Assembly: GCF_018320785.1 (NCBI RefSeq)
Contig: NC_054867.1
Span: forward strand, 56,534,776 to 56,598,775
Source: Cheilinus undulatus
Lineage: Eukaryota; Chordata; Actinopteri; Labriformes; Labridae
DNA length: 64,000 bases
Direction: 5' to 3'
A model generated the notes under the pieces. The model ran no database searches and was not told the DNA's origin. It saw only the letters and a list, made by a program, of their open reading frames with translations. The stretch's first letter is position 1, and each line of letters starts with the position of its first letter. Positions 36,434 to 47,400 of this stretch are shown here, one piece after another. The translations under genes were made by a program, and so were the position numbers.

Positions 36434-39400
36434 TTACAAGGACACAGCTCCATAAGACCAGGTAAGATTCAAACACCAACAGGCTTTCATATTCTCCACC
36501 TGCTGGTAGGTATTCATCAGGGTTTGTAGCGACACACAGTAGGTCTTAATTACATTCTTGAAATGAACAGTTGATGGTTTCTGATTCTTCCATTTGCAAA
36601 TATGAACATGATATTTTCCCAACATTATAATTATGTTTATCATCGTAGAATTTTCTGTGGGTACATTATCATTGTATAATAAAATCTGTTGTACTTCAAA
36701 AGTGCCAATATTTTCAGTTTTTATGTTCAGCCAGTTTTTTACATCGTGCCAAAATACTGATGTAGTTGAGCATGAAAAAAAAGAGATGTTCTATTGTTTC
36801 GGGTTCATTTTCACAAAAAACACAACTGTCCACCTCAGATTTGAATCTCTTCTGGAGTACTTCAGCTACAGGGTAATACCCACTGAGAATTTTAAACTGA
36901 ACTTCTTTTGCCTTTGGTGAAATTGGCCATTTCAGATATCATTAAGGATTTTGTTAGTTACTGATGAATTGGAATTATTTAACCTAAGCTTCGGTACACA
37001 CTTACAGTCATGGAATATAATCCCCTTCAGGGTTCTGGGTTAGGGTTAGGGTTAACCCTAACCCTAACCCAGAGTTTTATTATTACACTTCCTGTCCCCA
37101 AGTGGCATTTGTTCAACTTTCAAAGCTGGTAGGACCGTCTGAACCTCTGCATGTGTAAGAATATTTTGTATTATTTGCATCAAGGGGAGAAGAATAGCTT
37201 TACATGTTCTGTCATATTCTCTATATGAACATTGGAGCTTATATCTATCCTTTATCCTTTTTCAAACCAATTTTTCCGAAACAAAGTGTTCCTATTAATT
37301 GTAATTGTTCTGTTGTTCCACAAGGTGGAGCAATGTGGAGTAAAATTATGGGAAAATATCATTTTCCAGTAGTACAGTACTTGTCTGTGGAATTCTGACA
37401 GCTTTATTGGTAGTTTTGTGATTTCAAAATCACATTTTAACAAAAACTCAGGTCCTCCCACCTTTTTAAATATACTTTTAGGAATATGAAACCAGAGAGA
37501 TTCAGATTTTGTCAAAAAGCTTTACCCCAGTTTATCTGAAACACTCCAAGCATTGCTTCAGAGTCTAGTGTTTTAAGCCTCCTTTACTGCTCTCTTTGAC
37601 CAGCTGTGACTGTTTAACTGTTTAACATGGGGAACATACAGGGAGCGACGGGGGTATACCAGCTTTGAGATTCCTTCTGCTTTGATAGCAGATTCCTACA
37701 GAGATGGATAAATCTCTCATTAACCAGTGGTTTAAGGACTTATTCATGGTCTCTGTTTTACTAGAGATTTTATTTTTTACAGTTTTTCTGCATCATTTGT
37801 TAAATTTATTCCTGGGTATTTCACCTCCCTTTTGACAGGAATATTCATTATTTGAGAATCATTTCAGGGATACAGGGGTAGGACTTCACATTACTTCAGA
37901 TTTAAATTTAGGCCTGAAGCTTTGGAGAAAATAGAAATAATGTTCAGTGCCTTTTCGATGATAGATTTGTCCTTTATGAAAAAAACTGTGTCATCAGCAA
38001 ACTGACTGATTTTAAATTCACGTCCAAGAATATCAATTCCTTTCAATTCTGGCTGATTTTAGACTAGCTAAGCTAACAGCTGTGTACACAAGATGAAGAG
38101 TTTTGGGGATATTGGGCAACCTTGTGTGATTCCACGAGAAATCTCGATTCTCTGGGTCATTCCTGGGTTTAGCAAAACATGACTGACAATTTCATTATAG
38201 AGCATTTTAGTAACCTTACAAATTTTTGACCAAATCCAAATTTTTCCAATGTTTAAATTAGAAATGTATGTTCTATAGAATCTAAGGCTTTAAAAAAGTC
38301 TATAAATAAGAATCAACCTTTCTGATTCTGTTAGGGACTGGTAATCTGACATGTCCAATATCAGGCTGACATTATCATGTATGTATCTGCCTCTGAACGC
38401 TGACTGACACTCTTCCACCAGTTTACCCAGTGTTTGTTTAAGTCTGTCTGCAAACACAATGGCTCTTAGTTTATAATCATCACAGAGAGGAGATGTTGGT
38501 CTCCAGCTGTGAGTTTCATTAGATTCTTATTTGGTTTTGGTAACAGTTATTAACCCTGTTTTCATAGAGGGACATGAAGAACCTCGTCTTAGACATTCCA
38601 AGAAGGCTTTACACGACAGATCCTTCACTTCTTCCCAAAACTATTTGTGGAATTCTGATGTTAAACCATCGATTCCTGGAGGTTTCCCATCTTTCATCTG
38701 TTTCAATGCACTTTCAAGTTCTGCCAAAGTTAAGTCATTTTCTAAAAATTCTCTATCTTCCTCATTTAGTGTTTTAATTTGATTTTGGATTGTTACAAAT
38801 AGAGATTCACAACCATCTTTAGTAAAGTTCGAATCATATAACTTGTTATAGAAGTGCTATATCTCATCTCTGATCTGTTTTTGGTCAACTAAAATAGTAT
38901 CATTTATTTCAAGTTTATTTATTCTTTTTTTACTTTGCCTATGTTTTTCTAAACCAAAGAAATACGCTGTGTTTCTCTCCCTGTTCTAGCCATCTAGCCC
39001 TTGATCTAATAAATGCTCCCTTAGCTTTCTCCATGTAAATCTCATCAAGTTGAGTCTGAAATGATTGTCCTCAGTTGACATTATTGTTTTCTTACAGAGA
39101 TTGTTTATTTCTTCATGTTGTTTTTCCATGCGTGTTTTGGTCATTCTTTTCCTCGTATCAATAGCTAACTTTTTTATTTCAAATCTGAACCATTCCCATT
39201 TGTTCAAATCAGACAGATGTGTTTATTTCATGTAAGAGAGTTTTGGTTTGTTCACAGATTTCTCTGTTATGTAAAAGACTGTTATTAAATTTCCACATGT
39301 TCTCTGATAATGTTGGTAGTCTGAGAGTTTTCAGTGTAAAATATATCATGCAGGGGTCTGTAAGAGGTGATGCTGCTATTTCACATTTTGATATATCTTT

Positions 39401-40023
39401 GCATAATCCCTGTGATATGAGCCAGTAATCTGGTCTAGAGCACTGGTTTCTGTTTGAGGCGTTAAACCACGAGTACCTTAAGGAGGTAGGGTTTGACACT
39501 CTCCAAATATCGATTACATTCAAAGATTGGCAGAGTTTTTTTAAATCATCATCATAAACAGGCTGCTGTCCTCTGTGTGGAAAACGATCTGACCATGAGT
39601 CTGGTGCCTAACTGAAGCCCGCTCCCATTATCACATTCTCTATCATATGAGTTATTTTACTCTCCTCCATCAGCAGGTCTAGTTTACCCATCAGTTCTCT
39701 GTTTAGCGTTGAACTGTTATAACCGTAAACACAGTAGGATACACTGATACTACCATGAGCCAGTGTCCATCTGTGGCCCTTCTGTGTTCGATTATCTTGC
39801 CTGAGTATGGGTGTAATAAAACCATCACTCCAGCAGAGTGAGAGGTCCCATGAGAAAAAAATCTCATCACCTCATTGTTGTTTCCCAAAGTTTTCTTCTG
39901 AAGTTATGAATGTGTCTCTGGTAGAAAGATAACATTAGCCTTCTGTTCTTTACAAAACATAAAAAGTGGCTTGTGTTTAACTATATTTTTTAACCCTCCA
40001 ACATTTAAAGATAAAACAGACAT
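36434..40023 (-). pseudogene. L1 ORF2 remnant (endonuclease and reverse transcriptase)
   Basis: Endonuclease motifs are visible as SLNVGGL and PETHS near 40,010-39,915, followed at once by a stop, then SAGVMVLLHPYSG at about 39,830. Reverse transcriptase blocks are RGITQGCPISPKLF (about 38,095-38,136) and the catalytic QFADDTVFF (FADD codons at 38,001-37,990). A C-terminal piece ending near 36,434 follows. Many stops and frameshifts make it non-functional. Confidence 0.8.
37034..37073. repeat. perfect 40-bp palindrome of telomeric repeats
   Basis: Three TTAGGG-type repeats meet three CCCTAA-type repeats head to head around GTTAAC. The symmetry extends through TCTGGG/CCCAGA to 40 bases with no mismatch. 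It sits inside the L1 ORF2 remnant. Confidence 0.95.
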
Positions 40024-40278
40024 GAATAGTGTATGCCCTGTAGAATGCGCTAAATGAATTAACCCTGCGCAGGAATGAACATTTTGTCCCTTAAGAAGAC
40101 TGTAACCCCGGAAACGATTACACTCATTAAATATAACTGTTTTAGACTCTCTTATTCAGTTCTTATAAGAAAAAAAACCACTCAATCTTGCTACTCAGCG
40201 TTTGTTACCTAGCTTCACATAAGTTCTTTTCAGTCTTAAACCTTTCTCTTTACCTGTCTTAGTGGTTTCTCATGTCTT

Positions 40279-40828
40279 TCATGGATCAGCCCGTCTATTA
40301 TGGCATATCCTTCTTTGAGGGTTGCTTTCTTTCCATTCGATGTGCTTCTTGGACTTTGGCCACAGCTTGGCTCGAGCTTCTCTGTCCTCCTTAGAAAAGT
40401 CCTCTCTGAATTGAATGCTGAGTTCCTCACAGACCCTTGCATCCTTTGACTTCTTCCACACCTCCTTCCTGATAGACGGCGTTGCAAACTGGATGATGAT
40501 AGGTCTCGGCATGTTATTGTGAGCTGCATCGGTCTTCCTTCCTAGACGGTGCCCAGGTGAACTGTCTGAGTTTGTCCACAGCCGCTGGGATCACCTTGGT
40601 AAGGATCCCGACCACTACCTCACTGTTTCTCTCCGGTAAGCCCAGCAGTCTTAGGTCCCATCCTCTCTTATATCTGGCGTTCTCCAAGCACATCTCTTTT
40701 AATGCCATGTTTTCTTTCTTTAAAGCCTCAGTTTTCCCCGGCAGTTTTCTGATTTCTTTTTTATTTTCTTTAACTGCTTTGGTGTTAGCTTCAATGAGGA
40801 TGCTGGCAAACGTTTTAGCTTTAGGCAT
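40279..40828 (-). pseudogene. L1 ORF1p remnant (frameshifted)
   Basis: ORF1p is the nucleic-acid chaperone of L1. The first frame (40,828-40,514) starts MPKAKTFASIL, continues with a Lys/Glu-rich coiled coil (LPGKTEALKKENMALKEM) and enters the RRM with RGWDLRLLGLPE. The second frame (40,512-40,279) carries MPRPIIIQFATPSIRKEVW and a basic C-terminal domain. A frameshift near 40,530 separates them. Identity rests on domain order and position before ORF2. Confidence 0.75.
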
Positions 40829-41652
40829 GGCGTTGGTCAGTTAAGCTCGTATATCTCTTTAAACTCGGACTGATTGTCCAAAAAGCTTACTCAAGGTCTG
40901 ATTAATAGTCTTGTTTTCCTTGGGTTGGCATTAAAACTTCTGTAACTCACATTAGGGCGAAGAAAAACGTATTTACATTGGACCCCGCTGCTCATTCCGC
41001 CATCTTTTTCCCTCCCCCATCAGCACCTCCATTATTCCTCCCAGGGGACTTACCTCCTGGACTCCAGACTGGTATTTCCTGAAAATAGACAACATGGAGA
41101 TCTCAGGTTGTGATCTGCAGGAGACACTCCAGTGGCCATGGCAGCCATTTTGATCCTTCGCCATTTGACAGGAAGTGCGTGTAACTCTCAAATGAACCAT
41201 CCAATTGCCGTCAAATTTCACATGTATGATCAGGGTCTGGCTCTCTACATATTCCAGTGTTAATTCATGGTTTAGCTGTAGCGCCCCCTACTGTGAGATG
41301 CCATTAGCACCTCCAAAATAAAAATTCCAATATTTTCAGGATTTTACATGATACATACTCCTTCCCTCATCATCTTTACATATCAACATCCACCTCTGAC
41401 ATACTGCCACCTACTGTTGAGGGGCAATACTACCTCATGAACAAAGTGAACCATGCTGATTTTTTTAAACATAATGACGCTCGGGGGGGATCGCCCCGGT
41501 CTTCTTGCCGTGCAGCAGCACACTGCAGGGGTTCGCATACACCCCACTGATGCCACACACTGGCGGTTGCGTGACGCCCCGACCTGCGCCGCGGTGCGAG
41601 GGCCCTTCAGTGCTGCAGCCCTAGTTACCTTTGATATTCGTGTTGTAAGTAA

Positions 41653-42520
41653 AACCCCGGTTCCAAAAAGGTTGGGACACTCTGTAAATGTGAATGAAAA
41701 CAGATCCCATAAACCCATGTTTTATTACCTCTGCCAAGGAGGTCATGTGACCGGCAGGGTTGGTTTGTTAGCAACATAACACAAAAAGTTAAGGAGAGAT
41801 TTTCATGAAATTTTCAGGAAATGTCAGAAATGTCATAAGGAAGAACTGATTAGATTTTGGGAGTGATCCGGATCACCGTCTGGATCCAGAAATTTTTTAA
41901 AGGATTCTGTACTATTGGGAGATAGGGCTGATGGTGGAGGTCTGCGCTGTTACTACTTTACACCAGGAGATGGCGGACATGAGTAACTGCAATCCCAGCA
42001 GCACTTTGGGTGTGTTTCTGTTCAAAGTTTTGGAGTTTATAGAGTTTGAAAGACACACACCCGGTCGAGGAGACGAGTCGGAGCGTAACAGAGAGAAAGA
42101 CAGAGAATTGTAGTGACAATACTCACAATGCTGGGAGGAATAGAGGAATATTCACCCTCTGCCATGACTTCCAGTTGTCCAGTGAGACCATGGGTGACCA
42201 GGCAAGGCTTCCACCATGACAGTCCACCCATAGCGAAGACAATGCTTTGCCTCACCATGTTTCCACCTCACAGGAGAGGGAGTAATTGGTAAATGCTGTA
42301 GTGGGGGGCACATGGGGACAGATCCAGGATTTTGAAAGGATTCTCCACTGTTGGGAGATAGGGCTGATGGGGGGGGTCTGCACTCTTCGAGTGCTTTTCT
42401 AGTTCACAATGGAACATAAACCAGGTATCAGATTTTGAAACTCAGACATTTTACAGTTTAGTGATAAAGATAAGCTCTTTGTAGTATTATGACAGCAGCA
42501 TATCCCAAAAGTAGGGACAG
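41653..42520 (+). mobile_element. TIR repeat ('ccaaaaaggttgggaca' family) split by another repeat
   Basis: The left end ccccggttccaaaaaggttg and the right end cccaaaagtagggacag are inverted relatives. The right part includes gttcacaatggaacataaac, a phrase typical of this teleost family. The middle, about 41,724-42,400, is a second repeat starting attacctctgccaaggaggt and ending cttcgagtgcttttctag. Neither codes for protein. A stray piece of the outer terminus occurs at about 54,960-54,985. Confidence 0.55.
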
Positions 42521-42709
42521 GCTGTGTTTACTGTTTCGTAGCAGGCTATCCCCTCTTTTTTTATCAATCAATCATTTTTCTATACAGCAGCCAGTCATAA
42601 CTGAAGTTTCCTCCAGACACTCTACAGAGAGTCTAGATTTAGACCATAATATTAATAATGATAAAAATAATCCATCCATCATTTTCTGGTTTTTAGATGT
42701 TTTTATTTG

Positions 42710-43432
42710 TTTATTGGTTTTTTAAGGCCTTCACTGGAGGGTGAAACTGGGTTTCTCCTATCGAAACAAACGCAGTTTTTCTTTTGTTGCAAGAAAGAAA
42801 CTCATTCAGCAACATTTCTGTCTGTGATGGATTATGGTGATGTTCTTTACATGCATGCTGCCTCATCCTCTGAAAATGTTGGACTCAGTCTCCCATGCTT
42901 CCCTGTGATTTATCACTGGTCTGGGTTTTCAGACCCATCTTTGTGTTTTATATGAGAATCCTTGTTGGTCGTCCTTCTACAATAGAAGGAGGGAACATTG
43001 GTATATCCTTCTTTATAAGGCTGTTTTACATGAATGACCTTATCTTTGTTCTTTACTGACTCCAGATGCTGTCAGTGGCTGTAATCTCCGTTCTCATCCT
43101 GTATGAGATTCCTCACACTCGCTCTGTCTTTGGTCAAAGAGCTTTTCCTGTTTTTGCTCCATCGCCTTGGTCAGAGTTACAGGGTCATCTTAAGCCAGAG
43201 CATTCTGTTAGTTTAGGAGATTTCAAAACCAGAATTAGGGAACATTTGACCAGTGTGTGCACAAGTTCTCCTGCTGAAAGCTGCTGATTTGTTGATTGAT
43301 GTGACCTTTGCTCTATGTCCTGTTCTAATGTCATATATGTGACCTTATGCTGCTGTCTTTGCCAGGACTCCCTAACAAAAGAGATTTTTGTATCTCAGTG
43401 GGAATAAATCCTGGTTAAATAAATAAAATAAA
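42710..43432 (+). mobile_element. L2/Maui-type LINE fragment, 3' end
   Basis: Two adjoining plus-strand frames show the C-terminal part of an L2-clade ORF2: SATFLSVMDYGDVLYMHAAS at about 42,810-42,870, then GQRAFPVFAPSPWSELQGHL and VSLGDFKTRIREHL to about 43,260. The 3' tail follows (aagagatttttgtatctcag, aataaatcctggttaaataa). Frameshifts and 5' truncation make it inactive. Confidence 0.75.
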
Positions 43433-43774
43433 TAAAAACTACCACCTTACATCTTAGATGTGTTGGAGTGGAGTTCAAGCTCTCACATGACCCGCTCCAC
43501 TGACTGGTTAGTTCTTAAAGTTCCTCGAGCTTCTACTGGACTTGGTAAAACTGCATTTTCCTTCAATGCTCATGGAACAAACTCCAACAAACTGTAAAGA
43601 CTGAAGTCCTACCCCCTCCAGCAGAGTTTAAGATCTTGGTTTCCAGTTGGGATGGTTTTAACTGGTTTCTGCTGGTTCTGACTGATTGTCTTTGACTCAT
43701 TTTTTTTCTTGCTTGTTCTAATCTGCTTGTAATCTCGATGACATTGGAAATGAGGGAAACCTCAGTGTGAGAAT

Positions 43775-43957
43775 GAGAATAAATAAAGGTTTGAAATTGG
43801 AATTGAACCTAACGAGCATGTTTCTGGTGGTGGGAGGAAGCTGGAGCACCTGGAGACAACATGCAAACTCCACACAGAAAGGACCTGACCAGGAAGCGAA
43901 CCAGGAACCTTCCTGCTGTGAGGTAACAGCGCTAACCCCTGCCCCGCCATGCAGCCC
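43775..43957 (-). mobile_element. tRNA-derived SINE-like repeat
   Basis: On the minus strand the head GGGGCAGGGGTTAGCGCTG is A-box-like. A B-box-like GGTTCGCTTCC lies at 43,902-43,892, followed by ctttctgtgtggagtttgca and cttcctcccacca, the core of a very common teleost repeat. Related pieces lie at 15,775, 21,045 and 63,926. Confidence 0.6.
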
Positions 43958-44107
43958 ATAATAATAATAAAAATGACAATAATAACACTACTTTTTTCAT
44001 TATATAGAATATAAAACACTTCCCTAACATATCAAATACAACCACAGCTGGTAAAATGTCTAAATTAGAATAAAAACAGGACACAGGAAGATGAAATTGC
44101 ATCAACA

Positions 44108-44113
44108 TTTTAA
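44108..44113 (-). terminator. cimip1: candidate cimip1 poly(A) signal, ATTAAA
   Basis: ATTAAA on the minus strand about 200 bases past the stop codon, with a GT-containing stretch just beyond. I found no canonical AATAAA between it and the stop. Confidence 0.4.
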
Positions 44114-44312
44114 TAAATTGTTACATGATTTTACAGTGGAGCATGACCTGGACAAATGCTAGGAACACATCACATTTTCATTTGTAAGTCATGACAGAAT
44201 CATGAAGTCAGAGAGAAACTAAACAGGCATGAACTTTACAAAATCACTCCACCACATCTTCAGAGTAAAGAAATAAACTTCAGGTGACACTTTAAAACAC
44301 CGAGGTGTCACA

Positions 44313-44468
44313 TCAGATGCAAGCATTGAGCGGCCATCCAAGCTCCTTCAGAAAACTACGCCTCCCATGATGCACCACACCATATTTCTCTAGTTGGAGA
44401 TGAGGCTGAGCTGAACGCCAGCCAATCAGGGCCTGAGTGGTCTGAGGGACTGGAGGAGACGGGCCGAC
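44313..44468 (-). CDS. cimip1: cimip1 coding exon 4 and stop
   Basis: 156 bases encoding 51 residues and TGA (44,315-44,313). It starts [20 protein letters not shown], the strongest match to the mammalian protein. Acceptor is CTCCTCCAG|GTCGGC. Confidence 0.9.
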   Translation of the reverse strand, partial: VGPSPPVPQTTQALIGWRSAQPHLQLEKYGVVHHGRRSFLKELGWPLNACI

Positions 44469-47400
44469 CTGGAGGAGTTAAACATGTTTAAAGTAAACAA
44501 GAGAGAATAAGAAGGCAAGTTAAGCTAGTCAGTCAGTAAACAACCAAACAGCAAACAGGTAAAACAACAGGTAAGACATAAGTGTGTAAGCTGTTAGGTA
44601 AGCATTAAAGAAGGAATCAAGATTTTTATTAAGCAGTTAAAAAAGTCATTTAACAAGGAGAGGAGGAAGAGAGCTAGAAAAAAGACAATAAAGAAGTATT
44701 TAAAAAAGAACGTCAGTGACTGATTTATTCAGTAAGAACGTCAGTGACTGATTTATTCAGTAAGAACGTCAGTGACTGGTTTATTCAGTAAGGACGTCAG
44801 TGACTGGTTTATTCAGTAAGAACGTCACTGACTGATTTATTCAGTAAGGACGTCAGTGACTGATTTATTCAGTAAGAACGTCAGTGACTGGTTTATTCAG
44901 TAAGGACGTCAGTGACTGATTTATTCAGTAAGAACGTCTGTGACTGATTTATTCAGTAAGAACGTCAGTGACTGATTTATTCAGTAAGGACGTCAGTGAC
45001 TGGTTTATTCAGTAAGAACGTCACTGACTGATTTATTCAGTAAGGACGTCAGTGACTGATTTATTCAGTAAGAACGTCAGTGACTGGTTTATTCAGTAAG
45101 AACGTCAGTGACTGATTTATTCAGTAAGGACGTCAGTGACTGGTTTATTCAGTAAGAACGTCAGTGACTGATTTATTCAGTAAGAACGTCAGTGACTGAT
45201 TTATTCAGTAAGGACGTCAGTGACTGGTTTATTCAGTAAGAACGTCAGTGACTGATTTATTCAGTAAGAACATCACTGACTGATTTATTCAGTAAGAATG
45301 TCTGTGACTGATTTATTCAGTAAGAACGTCTGTGACTGATTTATTCAGTAAGAACATCACTGACTGATTTATTCAGTAAGAATGTCTGTGACTGATTTAT
45401 TCAGTAAGAACGTCTGTGACTGATTTATTCAGTAAGAACGTCAGTGACTGGTTTATTCAGTAAGAACGTCAGTGACTGGTTTATTCAGTAAGAACGTCAG
45501 TGACTGATTTATTCAGTAAGAACGTCTGTGACTGATTTATTCAGTAAGGACGTCAGTGACTGGTTTATTCAGTAAGAACGTCAGTGACTGATTTATTCAG
45601 TAAGAACGTCAGTGACTGATTTATTCAGTAAGAACGTCTGTGACTGATTTATTCAGTAAGAACGTCAGTGACTGATTTATTCAGTAAGAATGTCTGTGAC
45701 TGATTTATTCAGTAAGAACGTCAGTGACTGATTTATTCAGTAAGAATGTCAGTGACTGATTTATTCAGTAAGAACGTCTGTGACTGAGTTATTCAGTAAG
45801 AACGTCAGTGACTGATTTATTCAGTAAGAACATCAGTGACTGATTTATTCAGTAAGAACGTCTGTGACTGATTTATTCAGTAAGAACGTCAGTGACTGAT
45901 TTATTCAGTAAGAACATCAGTGACTGATTTATTCAGTAAGAACGTCAGTGACTGATTTATTCAGTAAGAACGTCTGTGACTGATTTATTCAGTAAGAACG
46001 TCTGTGACTGATTTATTCAGTAAGAACGTCAGTGACTGATTTATTCAGTAAGAACGTCTGTGACTGATTTATTCAGTAAGAACGTCAGTGACTGATTTAT
46101 TCAGTAAGAACGTCTGTGACTGATTTATTCAGTAAGAACGTCTGTGACTGATTTATTCAGTAAGAACGTCAGTGACTGATTTATTCAGTAAGAACGTCTG
46201 TGACTGATTTATTCAGTAAGGACGTCAGTGACTGGTTTATTCAGTAAGAACGTCAGTGACTGATTTATTCAGTAAGAACGTCAGTGACTGATTTATTCAG
46301 TAAGAACGTCAGTGACTGGTTTATTCAGTAAGAACGTCTGTGACTGATTTATTCAGTAAGAACGTCAGTGACTGATTTATTCAGTAAGAACGTCAGTGAC
46401 TGGTTTATTCAGTAAGAACGTCAGTGACTGATTTATTCAGTAAGAACGTCAGTGACTGATTTATTCAGTAAGAACGTCAGTGACTGATTTATTCAGTAAG
46501 AACGTCAGTGACTGATTTATTCAGTAAGAACGTCTGTGACTGATTTATTCAGTAAGAACGTCAGTGACTGATTTATTCAGTAAGGACGTCTGTGACTGAT
46601 TTATTCAGTAAGAACGTCAGTGACTGATTTATTCAGTAAGAACGTCTGTGACTGATTTATTCAGTAAGAACGTCAGTGACTGATTTATTCAGTAAGAACG
46701 TCTGTGACTGATTTATTCAGTAAGAACGTCTGTGACTGATTTATTCAGTAAGAACGTCAGTGACTGATTTATTCAGTAAGAACGTCTGTGACTGATTTAT
46801 TCAGTAAGGACGTCAGTGACTGGTTTATTCAGTAAGAACGTCAGTGACTGATTTATTCAGTAAGAACGTCAGTGACTGATTTATTCAGTAAGAACGTCAG
46901 TGACTGATTTATTCAGTAAGGACGTCAGTGACTGGTTTATTCAGTAAGAACGTCACTGACTGATTTATTCAGTAAGGACGTCAGTGACTGATTTATTCAG
47001 TAAGAACGTCAGTGACTGATTTATTCAGTAAGAACGTCAGTGACTGATTTATTCAGTAAGAACGTCAGTGACTGATTTATTCAGTAAGAACGTCTGTGAC
47101 TGATTTATTCAGTAAGAACGTCTGTGACTGATTTATTCAGTAAGAACGTCTGTGACTGATTTATTCAGTAAGAACGTCTGTGACTGATTTATTCAGTAAG
47201 AACGTCAGTGACTGATTTATTCAGTAAGGACGTCTGTGACTGATTTATTCAGTAAGGACGTCAGTGACTGGTTTATTCAGTAAGAACGTCAGTGACTGAT
47301 TTATTCAGTAAGAACGTCAGTGACTGATTTATTCAGTAAGAACGTCAGTGACTGATTTATTCAGTAAGAACGTCTGTGACTGATTTATTCAGTAAGGACG

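Larger units (their letters stand above)
36221..41016 (-). mobile_element. L1-clade LINE, near full length, inactive
   Basis: The 4.8 kb insertion is flanked by the 17-bp target-site duplication ccatcagcacctccatt (36,204-36,220 and 41,017-41,033). On the minus strand it begins GGGAAAAAGATGGCGGAATG, close to the 5' end of mammalian L1, and ends in an A-rich tail. ORF1 (coiled coil then RRM/C-terminal domain) lies at 40,828-40,279 but is broken near 40,530. ORF2 starts near 40,023 with endonuclease motifs and runs to about 36,434 with stops and frameshifts. A 40-bp telomere-repeat palindrome interrupts ORF2 at 37,034-37,073. It is a dead copy lying upstream of chmp4b in the same orientation. 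Confidence 0.88.
34706..41623. mobile_element. unclassified teleost repeat split by an L1
   Basis: Starts ggtcccgagcaccgacctcg and ends ...gcaccgcggcgcaggtcg in complement, giving imperfect inverted ends. Parts at 34,706-36,220 and 41,017-41,623 make up the element, and the middle is L1. The non-coding body holds repeated phrases (cgccatttgacaggaagtg, tagcgccccctactgtgaga) in both parts. Each of the two latter phrases contains a 14/15 match to the CTCF core on the minus strand. Its left edge is about 310 bases upstream of the chmp4b start codon. Confidence 0.65.
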
